A DNA stretch of 64,000 nt from G963662905 sp965230045 (GCA_965230045.1 OZ245940.1:3348001-3412000); one strand, 5' to 3'. Counted from the first letter of the stretch, positions 25,272 through 34,240 are shown. Notes: a model not told the origin generated them from the sequence alone. Numbers and translations are program-made.

Positions 25272-27614
25272 CTAAAACTCTATCTTATAGCTGATATTCG
25301 GTATCATGAGCACATCTTCGTCTTTTTCGATTATATTTTTAACAGAGTTATAATCGTAGCCGTTAAATTCGGCCTGACCCAATGCATTCAAAACAGACAA
25401 CGACCAGGTTCCTGTATATTTCTCATGGTTGTTGCGATAATTTACCGAGAAGCTCAGGAGTTTGGAAAGAGGTTTTTGCTCTTCAAATGCACGAGTTTCA
25501 TCATACACAATTTCTTCTGCTTCCATGGATTCATCCCAAAGCAATGGATCATAACGGTCTCCTCCCATAATTGTCAAGCGCGCGTTGACACCAAGGCTTT
25601 TGTTTTTGCCTTTACCCAGCATCCATTCTTTTCCTGCAAGCAGGTTGAGCACATAATTTTTATTGAAACGGGCATTGCGCCAGATTTCATCTCCTCCTTT
25701 GTATTTTGAATCAAATAAAGATGCAGTAGCCAAATAGTAAAAGCCATCAGAAAGGAAACGCTCCAGCGTTATGTCCACACCAAAATTTTCTCCTTCGCCT
25801 TCATTGACCAGTTTATCATTGATGATCCACTCTTTTTCGATATTTTGAATCGAATACGGACTATTGGGTTTCACCGGGATATCAAACAGCCGCTGGTAGA
25901 AAGCTTCCACCTGCAAGCGGGTATGTTCGTTCAGCATCAGCTGATATGCCAGCACAATATGATGTGCTTTTGAGAAATCCATATCCTCATTTGGATGGAC
26001 AATCATACCGTCTTGTTCGCTTTGAGCCAGATAAAAGCTAATCAATTCAAGCTGGGCATGAAGTCCGTAAGCAACTGCCAGAGATTGCCCCGGTTTAAAA
26101 TTCCACTTCAGGCTGGCACGGGGCTCAATGGTATAATTGCCATTCAGAGCAAAGTATTGTGCATGAAAACCGGGTTTAAATTCCCATTTCTTCCCGATTT
26201 TAATATTGGATTGCGAATATATCTGGTACAAATATGAAAAACCATCGTCTTTGGCAACGGTAAGCAGTGGGTCATGATAAGTTGCTGCATGTTTCATATC
26301 TATATCATAATTTAGCCTGCTAAGCGTAAAGCCTGTTTTATTGGTATGACGTGGCCCGAATTTCTTATTTACATAAGAGCTAAGGCTGTAATTCCAGGTG
26401 TTGCAAAGTACATCTTCTTTTGTTTTGTATGTCAGGGAATCGCTCAGGCGCTTTTGATTCCAATCCATACCATTGCCCGATACAGCCAAAGTGGTTTTCA
26501 TGAAAGCCGTTTTACTAAGGATCATATTATGGCTAAGCCCTGCTACCCCCATAAACAGTTTCGTACGAAGCTGTTCCCTGTCTGTATTATCTTCCCATTT
26601 GGATTTATCGCTTTCGGCATCGCGTCCCTGATAATCCAGTGCCCCTAAACCCCAAAGCGTAAATGTTCCGGCTTTTTTTGTCGGAAAGCTGGTTTTAAAA
26701 GACAGATCCTGATACTCAAGTACGCCTGCCTCTTTTGGCAACAAAGGCGTTAGCAAGGCAAATGTGGAATATCGATAGTTAAAAAGGTAGCTGGCTCTTT
26801 TTCCTTTAACAAATGGCCCTTCGGATGAAAAATCGAGCCCGATGCCACCGGCCTGAAAAGTGTATTCGCGTTTATCCGGATTACCGGTGCGCATACTCAG
26901 GTCAAACACACCGGAAAGTGCATTGCCATATTCACCCGGAAAAGCGCCCGTAAAAAAATCCGAATTGGCCAGAACCTGACTGCTCAAAGCCGTAATTCCC
27001 CCTGCCCCAAAGGCCGCATAATTTGCGAAGTGGGTAGGGTTTGAAATCTGAACACCTTCCATTTGCCAAAGCATCCCTTTGGGAGCGTTGCCACGAATAA
27101 TGATACCATTATTGCCCAAAGATTGGGCTGTACCCGCAAAACTACCTGCCAAACGGGAAGGGTCATCAAAGCCACCGGCATAACGGTTTGCCTCTTCTAC
27201 AGAAAGTTGCCGGGCACTTAAGCTGGCCATTTGGTTGATAGGCTGGTCTTTTTGACTGGCAGCAGTAATCTCAACAGCTTCCAGATCGAGCAAAGATTCT
27301 TTCAAGGCTATATTTAAAACGACTTCCTTACCACTACCCACCATCAGTTCATTAATTTGTGCCGGTTCATAACCCACATAAGTAAAACGCAACTGATGAC
27401 GTCCAACCGGAACATTTTCAATACGAAATTCACCATAAACATCCGTAACACCACCTTTTGGCGGATCAGTACCTATAATTAATACTGTTGCACCAATCAG
27501 GGGCTGACGGGTATCCTCATCATATACCTTACCTTTAACAGTCTGAGCAATATGCTGACTAAAAACCCAAAATGGCATCGTAACCATTAAGAAAATCAAT
27601 ACCTTTGTTCTCAT
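25272..27614 (-). CDS. TonB-dependent outer-membrane receptor with carboxypeptidase-like N-terminal domain
   Basis: A 780-residue protein from ATG 27614, which begins a signal peptide (MRTKVLIFLMVTMPFWVFSQ). Residues ~25-110 are a carboxypeptidase-type regulatory domain (GKVYDEDTRQPLIGATVLI, GVTDVYGEFRIENVPVG, LRFTYVGYEP). The plug follows (ITAASQKDQPINQMASLS, GIIIRGNAPKGMLWQMEGV) and then a 22-strand-type barrel ending in MIPNISYKIEF, with the usual terminal Phe. No SusD partner is next to it, so it is probably not a glycan-utilisation receptor; a metal chelate or small peptide is possible. It is transcribed divergently from a PAS-LuxR regulator. Confidence 0.92.
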   Translation of the reverse strand: MRTKVLIFLMVTMPFWVFSQHIAQTVKGKVYDEDTRQPLIGATVLIIGTDPPKGGVTDVYGEFRIENVPVGRHQLRFTYVGYEPAQINELMVGSGKEVVLNIALKESLLDLEAVEITAASQKDQPINQMASLSARQLSVEEANRYAGGFDDPSRLAGSFAGTAQSLGNNGIIIRGNAPKGMLWQMEGVQISNPTHFANYAAFGAGGITALSSQVLANSDFFTGAFPGEYGNALSGVFDLSMRTGNPDKREYTFQAGGIGLDFSSEGPFVKGKRASYLFNYRYSTFALLTPLLPKEAGVLEYQDLSFKTSFPTKKAGTFTLWGLGALDYQGRDAESDKSKWEDNTDREQLRTKLFMGVAGLSHNMILSKTAFMKTTLAVSGNGMDWNQKRLSDSLTYKTKEDVLCNTWNYSLSSYVNKKFGPRHTNKTGFTLSRLNYDIDMKHAATYHDPLLTVAKDDGFSYLYQIYSQSNIKIGKKWEFKPGFHAQYFALNGNYTIEPRASLKWNFKPGQSLAVAYGLHAQLELISFYLAQSEQDGMIVHPNEDMDFSKAHHIVLAYQLMLNEHTRLQVEAFYQRLFDIPVKPNSPYSIQNIEKEWIINDKLVNEGEGENFGVDITLERFLSDGFYYLATASLFDSKYKGGDEIWRNARFNKNYVLNLLAGKEWMLGKGKNKSLGVNARLTIMGGDRYDPLLWDESMEAEEIVYDETRAFEEQKPLSKLLSFSVNYRNNHEKYTGTWSLSVLNALGQAEFNGYDYNSVKNIIEKDEDVLMIPNISYKIEF

Positions 27615-27706
27615 CGTAACTTTGTGTTTTGGTAAAGTCTTCCTTTGTTTAAGGAATCCCTTTGTTTTAGAATGCAAAAATCAGCAGGAACCTAAAAGCA
27701 AACAAT

Positions 27707-27720
27707 ACTGATAAATCAGT
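27707..27720. promoter_or_regulatory. Palindrome ACTGATAAATCAGT between receptor and regulator
   Basis: Six-bp arms ACTGAT / ATCAGT around AA, seven bases before the start of the LuxR-type gene and in the divergent promoter region of the TonB receptor. A plausible operator for the adjacent regulator, unproven. Confidence 0.45.
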
Positions 27721-27727
27721 AATTTTT

Positions 27728-28510
27728 ATGAGCAATTTTCAGGAAAAAACATTCAAGGAATATCAAGAACTTTTTGACATTCAACATTTTAATATAGAAG
27801 ACCTGGATTATTCCCTATTACATGACCACATCCGCCAGCTGGCAAATATCCATGTAATGAAAAACGGGTCAATAGCGATATTTGATTTATACAAGAAAGA
27901 GCATGTTTATATCTCTTCGCAGTATGAAAGTATCTTAGGCTATGGCTCAGATGTTTTTCTACGAGACCCTAAACTACACCTGGTCAGCCTGGTTCATCCG
28001 GAAGACATCGGGATGCTTTATTATTTTGGCGTCCGTTTTTTCCGTTTTGGGCTGAATATGCCCTTGGACAACAGGGAAGAACTGAAAGATTACAAATACA
28101 TCACCGATTACCGTATAAAAAAGAAGAATGGGAAATACACCCGAGTAATCGAGCAACACATTGTTATTGAGCTAGATAAAGCAGGAAATCCCTGGCTGGC
28201 ATTAAGCATTATGGATTTAAGCCCTGAAGAAGACCTTGATACGCCCTGCCGCGCACGTGTGGTAAATTTGAACAGCGGTGAAGTTTATAAAATACCTTTT
28301 GAAGCTAAAAATAAGCCCAGGCTCAGCAAAAGGGAAAAAGAAATCCTCAGCCTGATTGCGGATGGAAAAGCCAGCAAGCAGATCGCAGACGAACTATGCA
28401 TCAGCACGCATACGGTAAACACACACCGACAGCGAATCATCGAAAAAATGAAGGTGAGCAATACAGCAGAAGCAGTGCGCTATGCAGGAAAAGTAGGCAT
28501 ATTGGCTTGA
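27728..28510 (+). CDS. PAS-LuxR family transcriptional regulator
   Basis: A 260-residue protein. Residues ~40-170 look like a PAS fold (KNGSIAIFDLYKKEHVYISSQYESILG, HPEDI, YITDYRIKKKNGKYTRVIEQ). Residues ~195-260 are a LuxR/GerE helix-turn-helix (LSKREKEILSLIADGKASKQ, then ISTHTVNTHRQRIIEKM). There is no receiver domain, so the signal is probably sensed directly by the PAS fold. Its divergent arrangement with the TonB receptor suggests it controls that gene and itself through the palindrome at 27707. Confidence 0.88.
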   Translation: MSNFQEKTFKEYQELFDIQHFNIEDLDYSLLHDHIRQLANIHVMKNGSIAIFDLYKKEHVYISSQYESILGYGSDVFLRDPKLHLVSLVHPEDIGMLYYFGVRFFRFGLNMPLDNREELKDYKYITDYRIKKKNGKYTRVIEQHIVIELDKAGNPWLALSIMDLSPEEDLDTPCRARVVNLNSGEVYKIPFEAKNKPRLSKREKEILSLIADGKASKQIADELCISTHTVNTHRQRIIEKMKVSNTAEAVRYAGKVGILA

Positions 28511-28542
28511 TTTTGTTGACAATCGCACATAGCTTTCACCAT

Positions 28543-29790
28543 TTATAAAACATCAGTCATCAGAAAATCTGTGATGTAGAGGTGTTTAACTCCATCGATC
28601 GATTCTTTCCAAAAATCATCCATTGTGACAACGTATTTAGGATATTGATCCGAAATCAGGAGCAATGGGGAAAATTCCCGATCAACCGTTTGTTTGCTCT
28701 CTAATTTATAAGACACCTGCAAATAGACTTTTTCTCCTTGTTTTTCGGCAATAAAATCAATTTCTTTTGAATCAAATTTCCCGATATACACCTGATATCC
28801 CCTACGCTTCAATTCCAAAAATACAATATTTTCCAGTAATCCGGATATCATGCGATCACGATAACCCATTGTAGCATAGATCAATGAAATATCTCCTACA
28901 TAAAATTTCTCCTGAGTTTTAAGGATTTCCTTTCCTTTGATATCATAACGTGGAACCCTGAACAAAACAAATGCCCCTTCAAGGGCATACAGATAGTTGT
29001 ATATGGTATTCACATCAATTTTACGGTGCTGATTTTTAAAATAATCTGCCACATTTTTACCTGAGAACGTATTTCCAATATTATCAAAGGCGTACCGAAT
29101 CACTCGTTCAAGCAATTCCACATCTCGTATTTTATTGCGCTGAATTGTATCCCTAAGAATGACAGACGAATATATATCACGAATTATTTTGTAAGCCGTA
29201 CCTTCATCATAATCAAATGTATGCACCACAGGAAAACCTCCTTTACGCAAGTATGCAATAAAAGGTTTATCGTTTGGAATCTCACTGGGAAAATACCCTT
29301 TTCGGAAATCTAAAAACTCCCTGTAAGAAAGAGTAAAAACAGATATTTCAACATAACGGCCTGCAAGGTAAGTTGCCAGTTCGGAGGACAATAAATGTGA
29401 ATTTGAACCGGTTAAATAGATATCAACATCAAAGTCAACTGAAAAAGAATTTATCGCCTTTTCCCAACCTTTAACTTCCTGTATTTCATCGAGAAGCAAA
29501 TAAGTCTTTCGTCCGGTTATAATTCTTCCTTTTACGAACTCATATAATTCATGCGCAGTTGTATAATCCGAAAAAACAAAACTCTCAAAATTGATCAGGA
29601 CGATCTGCTCCTCTGCCACACCGGATTCCAACAACATTTTTTTGAGCAAAGCCAAAACTGTAGATTTCCCCGAACGTCGTATTCCTGAAATAATTTTTAC
29701 TTGAGGCTTGTTAACAAACTTCGCTATCTCTTGTATATAATTTGGTCTGTCTATCATATTGTTTTGCATATAGGCACAAAAATAATACAA
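28543..29790 (-). CDS. AAA ATPase with DUF4143 domain
   Basis: A 415-residue protein. The P-loop is GIRRSGKSTVLALL near residue 38, the Walker B region KTYLLLDEIQEV, and sensor LTGSNSHLLSSELATYLAGR. After an arginine-rich middle, the C-terminal DUF4143 region carries a PD-(D/E)XK-like core: FVLFRVPRYDIKGKEIL, KRRGYQVYIGKFDSKEIDFI and KVYLQVSYKL. Such ATPases are common, often multi-copy and poorly understood in Bacteroidota and archaea. A second, more distant member lies at 36396. The start could also be the Met at residue 8. No operon partner. Confidence 0.88.
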   Translation of the reverse strand: MYYFCAYMQNNMIDRPNYIQEIAKFVNKPQVKIISGIRRSGKSTVLALLKKMLLESGVAEEQIVLINFESFVFSDYTTAHELYEFVKGRIITGRKTYLLLDEIQEVKGWEKAINSFSVDFDVDIYLTGSNSHLLSSELATYLAGRYVEISVFTLSYREFLDFRKGYFPSEIPNDKPFIAYLRKGGFPVVHTFDYDEGTAYKIIRDIYSSVILRDTIQRNKIRDVELLERVIRYAFDNIGNTFSGKNVADYFKNQHRKIDVNTIYNYLYALEGAFVLFRVPRYDIKGKEILKTQEKFYVGDISLIYATMGYRDRMISGLLENIVFLELKRRGYQVYIGKFDSKEIDFIAEKQGEKVYLQVSYKLESKQTVDREFSPLLLISDQYPKYVVTMDDFWKESIDGVKHLYITDFLMTDVL

Positions 29791-29929
29791 TTTTCAGAAT
29801 TATTTTGGATATAAGCATAAAAACTTAAGATTTTTAAAAGTTTTTTGGGTATAAGCACAAAAACTTATTCAAAGGTCAGTTGACAAAATGCATAGTATAG
29901 CAACACTAGATTATGAATAGGTTTCTCCC

Positions 29930-30300
29930 TATAAGTCTGCTCACTGCATTCGCTCAACTGCTTTTTTTATCCGCGAAGAACGCTGAATGCTTTTTGTTTC
30001 GCTGGCACTCAACTTTTTTTTTATCCGCGAAGGACGCTAAGGGCGCGAAGGTTGGCTGGCGCGGGCTGTTTTTTATCCGCGAAGGACGCCAAGGGCGCGA
30101 AGGTTGGCTGGCGCGGGCTGTTTTTTATCCACGAAGGACGCTAAGGGCGCGAAGAGTGTTCTTCTTAGTGTTTATTCGTGTGCTTCGCGGAGAAAATATT
30201 TCTTGCTTTTTTTTCTCGCAAAGGCGCGAAGGGCGCGAAGGGGTGCTTCTTAGCGTTTATTCGTGCACTTCGCGGAGAAAATCCTTCAAATCAGAAATTC
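29930..30300. repeat. Dispersed repeat cluster with a 52-bp tandem unit
   Basis: Repeats of the TTTTTTATCCGCGAAGGACG / CTAAGGGCGCGAAGG type. Three near-identical 52-bp units start at about 30021, 30073 and 30125, followed by diverged copies with TTCGCGGAGAAAAT (30187, 30271). Open frames through it translate to Arg-rich, repetitive text (KDAKGAKVGW, EGREGREG) and are not genes. Together with flanks this fills the ~570-bp gap before the tRNA genes. Confidence 0.85.
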
Positions 30301-30327
30301 ATAAATGGAAATCAAGTTTTGCTGACA

Positions 30328-30362
30328 GAAAAAAGCCCGGCTTCAAAAAGAAACCGGGCTTT
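30328..30362 (-). terminator. Terminator of the downstream tRNA-Lys gene
   Basis: On the minus strand, stem AAAGCCCGG / CCGGGCTTT with a short loop and a following T run, directly after the tRNA 3' end. Confidence 0.8.
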
Positions 30363-30363
30363 G

Positions 30364-30436
30364 TGATCCCGCAGGGGCTCGAACCCTGGACCCTCTCCTT
30401 AAAAGGGAGATGCTCTACCTGCTGAGCTACGGAATC
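30364..30436 (-). tRNA. tRNA-Lys (anticodon TTT), copy 1
   Basis: A 73-base cloverleaf on the minus strand. Acceptor arms GATTCCG / CGGGATC with one G-T pair and discriminator A. D-arm GCTCAGCAGGTAGAGC. Anticodon stem TCTCC / GGAGA with loop CTTTTAA, anticodon TTT. T-arm with GGTTCGAGCCC. CCA is not encoded. A promoter lies 36-68 bp upstream and a terminator immediately downstream, so it is an independent transcript. Confidence 0.96.
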
Positions 30437-30472
30437 ATTATCGTTTGTACGTTGTCACCCCAAACGGGAGTG

Positions 30473-30504
30473 CAAAATTAGAAAGTCATTTTTAAAATAC
30501 CAAA
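30473..30504 (-). promoter_or_regulatory. Promoter of tRNA-Lys copy 1
   Basis: On the minus strand TTTG, a 20-bp spacer and TAATTTTG, an exact match to the Bacteroidota -33/-7 consensus, 37 bp upstream of the mature tRNA 5' end. Confidence 0.75.
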
Positions 30505-30585
30505 TGTTTTTTGCCAAAACCCGGGAAAAACCAGCATTAATTGAAGTTTAAGCCTTCGTTAAATTCTCAAAAGAGCATTTTAAAA

Positions 30586-30624
30586 CAAAAAAAAAAACCG
30601 ATTTCAAAGGAAACCGGTTTTTTT
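30586..30624 (-). terminator. Terminator of tRNA-Lys copy 2
   Basis: On the minus strand AACCGGTTTC pairs with GAAATCGGTT (one wobble) and is followed by nine or more T. It separates the two tRNA-Lys transcripts. Confidence 0.75.
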
Positions 30625-30625
30625 G

Positions 30626-30698
30626 TGATCCCGCAGGGGCTCGAACCCTGGACCCTCTCCTTAAAAGGGAGATGCTCTACCTGCTGAGCTACGGAATC
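30626..30698 (-). tRNA. tRNA-Lys (anticodon TTT), copy 2
   Basis: Identical in sequence to copy 1 as far as can be read, with the same stems, loop CTTTTAA and anticodon TTT. It lies 262 bp upstream of copy 1 on the same strand. The leader CCAAACGGGAGTGCAAAA is shared, showing that the tandem duplication included the promoter region. Confidence 0.96.
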
Positions 30699-30735
30699 AA
30701 AAAATGCTTGTACATTCTTTTCCCAAACGGGAGTG

Positions 30736-30767
30736 CAAAAGTAAAATTTGTTTTCTAAACTCACAAG
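30736..30767 (-). promoter_or_regulatory. Promoter of tRNA-Lys copy 2
   Basis: On the minus strand CTTG, a 20-bp spacer and TACTTTTG, matching the -33/-7 pattern at the same distance from the tRNA as in copy 1. Confidence 0.7.
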
Positions 30768-30826
30768 GATTTTAGCCGTTTTTTCGAGATAAATTTATTA
30801 CAAACTGAAAATCAACAGGATAAAAC

Positions 30827-31153
30827 TCATTTCTTCAAATGAACTGCCAGCCAAACAGCATTTTCATCGGCAGAAACCTCCTCTACCCTATGCTTTTTAC
30901 CTGCCGGGATAAACAGAAAATCTCCTTTTTCCAAAAAAACATCATCATCTTTTTCAAAAGAAATCCGTGCCGTTCCCTGTGCCAGCATCACCCATTCATC
31001 TGTATCCTGCTGATACCAGAATCCTTCGGGACTGGCCTGCCCATTACTTACAATGCGTTCAATAAAAGCATTTTCCTGCTCCGTAAGCAGTTCAATCTGC
31101 TCGGTGCGCCTGCCTTCGAGATGCGCAAAATCAAAAAAATTAGCCTTCTTCAT
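30827..31153 (-). CDS. Cupin-domain protein
   Basis: A 108-residue single-domain cupin: EGFWYQQDTDEWVMLAQGTARISFE is the first motif region, LEKGDFLFIPAGKKHRVEEVS the second, with the metal-binding His in the second motif. The usual HxH pair of the first motif is replaced by QDTDEW, so metal binding may be weak or absent. It lies 17 bp downstream of the Sua5/YrdC gene on the same strand, probably in one transcript. Function not known; small cupins bind sugars, nucleotides or metals. Confidence 0.85.
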   Translation of the reverse strand: MKKANFFDFAHLEGRRTEQIELLTEQENAFIERIVSNGQASPEGFWYQQDTDEWVMLAQGTARISFEKDDDVFLEKGDFLFIPAGKKHRVEEVSADENAVWLAVHLKK

Positions 31154-31170
31154 TTCAATAAACTGCTATT

Positions 31171-31791
31171 TTACCAAATATCATCAACGGCTCCCTTGCC
31201 TTCGCGGATAATTTCCGGTTCGTCGGATGTGCAATCAATAACAGTAGAAGGAACATTATCGCCATAGCCGCCATCAATCACCATATCTACCAAATCACCG
31301 TATTTTTCATAAATCAACTCCGGATCGGTAGTATATTCAATGATTTCATCGTCATCATGTACCGAAGTGGACATAACCGGATTGCCCAGTTCTTCGACCA
31401 ATGTGCGGATGATATTGTTGTCGGGCACACGGATCCCAACGGTTTTCTTTTTGGATTGCACCAAACGCGGAACATTATTGTTTGCATTCAGGATGAATGT
31501 ATAAGGCCCCGGCAGCACCCTTTTCATCATCTTAAAAATAGTGTTGGGCAGCGGCTTGGTAAAATCAGATAACTGTGAGAGGTCGTGGCAAATAAAGGAA
31601 AAATTTGCTTTTTGCAGCTTAATTCCCCTGATGCGCGCCACACGCTCCACAGCTTTGGGCTGGGTAATATCGCAGCCAATACCATAAATTGTGTCGGTTG
31701 GATAAATAATTACGCCGCCATTGCGCAGGCATTCAACCACTTGGTGCACCAGGCGTGGGTTTGGGTTCTCGGGATAAATCTTCAATAACAT
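31171..31791 (-). CDS. Sua5/YciO/YrdC family L-threonylcarbamoyladenylate synthase-like protein
   Basis: A 206-residue protein of the YciO/YrdC fold. Motifs: GGVIIYPTDTIYGIGCDI near residue 25, PGPYTFIL, VGIRVPDN and the SxT-type GNPVMSTSVHDDDE. Members form threonylcarbamoyl-AMP for the t6A37 base of tRNAs reading ANN codons, including Lys; others (YciO) have uncertain roles. The length lacks the C-terminal Sua5 domain, so it is a YrdC/YciO-type enzyme. Its neighbours are two tRNA-Lys genes, probably by chance. Confidence 0.88.
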   Translation of the reverse strand: MLLKIYPENPNPRLVHQVVECLRNGGVIIYPTDTIYGIGCDITQPKAVERVARIRGIKLQKANFSFICHDLSQLSDFTKPLPNTIFKMMKRVLPGPYTFILNANNNVPRLVQSKKKTVGIRVPDNNIIRTLVEELGNPVMSTSVHDDDEIIEYTTDPELIYEKYGDLVDMVIDGGYGDNVPSTVIDCTSDEPEIIREGKGAVDDIW

Positions 31792-31815
31792 AATACAGAT
31801 CTTTTAGCGGGGACA

Positions 31816-32660
31816 AAGGTAGGGAAAGTTGGGAAGTGGGGGGAAGTGCAAAAGTTGAAAGTGCGAAAGTGGGAAAGTGGAAAGTGGGAAAGTTGAAAGT
31901 GGGAAAGTGGAAAGTGCGAAAGTGGAAAGTGCGAAAGTTGAAAGTGGCCCCTCGACTCCGCTCGGGGACCTTGAGTAGGAAAGTTGAAAGCGGGAAAGTG
32001 CGAAAGTGCGAAAGTGGGCTTTTTTCTTGATGTCTGCTAAAAGCTGAAGGTCCTGAGGGAGGCTGCGGAATGACGCTCAATCATCGCCTGCCCCACACTT
32101 CGGGATTTGCTCAATCCCCTACATTACAGAAAATTGAGTTATGGAGCTTCATCTCGACGATCCCGAATTCTCGAGAGAGAAGAGAACCACAGAAGCATAC
32201 GAAATCGAAAGCCACAACAAAAAAAAACTTCGCGCTATCAGCGTTCTTTGCGGATAAAAACTAGCCCGCGCCAGCAAGCCTTTGCGCCTTAGCGCCTTTG
32301 CGAGAAAAAAAACACCCGCATCAGCCAACCATAGCGTTCTTCGCGTTCTTCATGGATAAAAAAGAGTTGAGCGTAGCGAAACAAAAAACTCCACGCATCT
32401 CAGCGTCTCCCCTTCTCAGCGGCCAGTTCTTTCTACCGAAGAGACACAAAGGCACAGAGATATGCAAGAAAACATCAAGTCCCAAAACAAAAAAAACTTC
32501 GCGCCACAAGGGTTCTACGTGGATATAAAAGAGTTGGGCTGCCTGTGGTGCGCTGTGCTGAGCGTAGCCGAGGTAAGCGGAGCCGAACCAAGCCGAAGGG
32601 CCGTCTCTAAAGTCCCTCAGTCTCTCAGTCTCTAAAGTCCCTTCGTCTCTCCGTCCACAA
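31816..32660. repeat. Microsatellite and dispersed repeat block between YrdC and sugar transferase genes
   Basis: From ~31830 to 32015 runs a degenerate 7/8-bp tandem repeat built on GAAAGTG/GAAAGTT with G or C spacers, interrupted by CCCCTCGACTCCGCTCGGGG. At 32064-32200 follows a copy of the palindromic composite repeat (GGAATGACGC ... GTCATCTCGACGATCCCGAA). From 32200 to 32640 come CGCGCTATCAGCG/CTTCGCG-type and AGTCTCTC-type repeats and the CCGAGGTAAGCGGAGCCGAA motif. No gene is credible here. Confidence 0.85.
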
Positions 32661-32668
32661 AATCCCCC

Positions 32669-34240
32669 CTAATTCGAGCGTGCTTTCTTAATCAAAATAT
32701 TGTAAAAAGCAGCCCAGAAATACCGAAAATCTGTAAGAAAAGGGCTCTTTTGGTAAGCTTTGAGGTATTTCATTTCGGATGCCTGGATTTCTTCCAGTGT
32801 TTTGGGCATATCGGCATAGAATGGCGGAATGAGCCCGGGCTTTGTTTTCACACGTTCTTCCTGAAGCTCTTTGGAATACAAACCAAAATAATGGCGGCTC
32901 AGCGGACGCACTCCCACAATTTTTAAATCGCCGTTAAGCAGGTTGATCAGCATTGGAAGCTCATCAATCCACAGCTTGCGCATCAGCTTGCCCAAAGTGG
33001 TGATACGGAAATCATCTTTAAACTTCCCGCCTTCCTGCAAAGCATTCTGCTCAAATATATAAGCTTGCAGGTATTCGGAATAAGCATGCATGGTGCGCAT
33101 TTTATAAACACCGATGAGCTTTCCGTTTTTCCCGAAACGTCGCAGGCGGATCAGAGGGCCATAAGTGGGATGGTAATCAAAGGCAGGTTCTCCTTTTTTG
33201 CGGGCAACAACGTAGAGCTGATTGTTGATAAATGCTTCATCGGCAACCTCAAAACCGCAGGAATAAAGCCGCCCCAGGGCTTCTGCTTTGGAAAGGACAC
33301 GGTTACGCCCCCGGGTAAAGGCAAAGTAAATCCGTTTGGTTGGACCGAACTTCGGGAAAATCCTTTTAAAAACAAAATCAAGCGTATAAACAATATAATT
33401 GATGCCCGGCCAGAATTTATTGAGTATCCTGCGCTTGCGGAGCGTATAGGTTTCCACACCAATAATAAACTTCCCTCCTACCGGGAGCTTGGTATTTACG
33501 ATCTCAAAAAATTTATTGATCCTGCGCACATCATTAATGCGCTTGAGGTTCACCAGATTTTTATAATAATTATCGGCAATCCGCTGCACATTAAAACGCG
33601 TAGTAGTGGAAAGCACAATATTTTCAGGATCGGAAGTATCGATATGATTGCTGATAAAACGATATACTGCTTCGCCGCTTTCTTCCACTATGGCAGGGCG
33701 CATGTCCACACGCTGGCCGGCTACCGGAGGAACAAAGTCCTCTACTTCCCTTTTCTGGTCAGAACGGAAACGCTCGGCAGATTCTTTTCGCGCTTTCGGT
33801 TCCTTCTTCACAGCAATATCATCTGCTGCTTCGTAAAGAAAACTCCCTTTGTTTACCCGCAGCAAATAACTATGGATACCGCCCATAATCAATTCGAGGA
33901 TGGTAGTAAGGCCAATAGTACCAAAAACAATAAAACGGCTCAGGTACATATAGTTAAAAAAATAAACCATAATACTGAGCACTCCGGTAATGGTAAAATT
34001 TGTGATAAATATAGGCAGCAGGGATTTATACCAGCTCAGCTGATGGCGGAAATTATATTTATCGAAAACAACGGAAACAACGATCCAGATGAAAGCAAAA
34101 TACAGGAAAGGCTCAAGATATTCCGGCAGTACTTTAGCAATCGTAGCCGGTTTAAGCCATGCAAAAAACAAGAATGAGACTGTCAGTAAGACAAAATCTA
34201 TCAGAACATATAAAACCCGTCGTCTGTTTTTAGTGCCCAT
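32669..34240 (-). CDS. Initiating sugar-phosphate transferase (WcaJ/WbaP-type) for exopolysaccharide
   Basis: A 523-residue membrane protein. Five hydrophobic segments lie in residues ~8-150. A middle region of about 160-320 (NLKRINDVRRINKFFEIVNT, GGKFIIGVET, LGRLYSCGFEVADE) looks like the C-terminal part of a SAM-methyltransferase fold but lacks an obvious SAM glycine motif. From ~340 the bacterial sugar transferase domain follows: GVYKMRTMH, LGKLMRKLWIDELPMLINLL, GDLKIVGVRPLS, KPGLIPPF. It would load the first sugar onto undecaprenyl phosphate. It stands alone between repeat blocks, away from the glycan operon at 57-64 kb. Confidence 0.9.
   Translation of the reverse strand: MGTKNRRRVLYVLIDFVLLTVSFLFFAWLKPATIAKVLPEYLEPFLYFAFIWIVVSVVFDKYNFRHQLSWYKSLLPIFITNFTITGVLSIMVYFFNYMYLSRFIVFGTIGLTTILELIMGGIHSYLLRVNKGSFLYEAADDIAVKKEPKARKESAERFRSDQKREVEDFVPPVAGQRVDMRPAIVEESGEAVYRFISNHIDTSDPENIVLSTTTRFNVQRIADNYYKNLVNLKRINDVRRINKFFEIVNTKLPVGGKFIIGVETYTLRKRRILNKFWPGINYIVYTLDFVFKRIFPKFGPTKRIYFAFTRGRNRVLSKAEALGRLYSCGFEVADEAFINNQLYVVARKKGEPAFDYHPTYGPLIRLRRFGKNGKLIGVYKMRTMHAYSEYLQAYIFEQNALQEGGKFKDDFRITTLGKLMRKLWIDELPMLINLLNGDLKIVGVRPLSRHYFGLYSKELQEERVKTKPGLIPPFYADMPKTLEEIQASEMKYLKAYQKSPFLTDFRYFWAAFYNILIKKARSN

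Noticed and set aside
33065..34177. 370-codon plus-strand frame opposite the sugar transferase
   Set aside because: Antisense shadow; the minus-strand frame has all expected sugar-transferase motifs.
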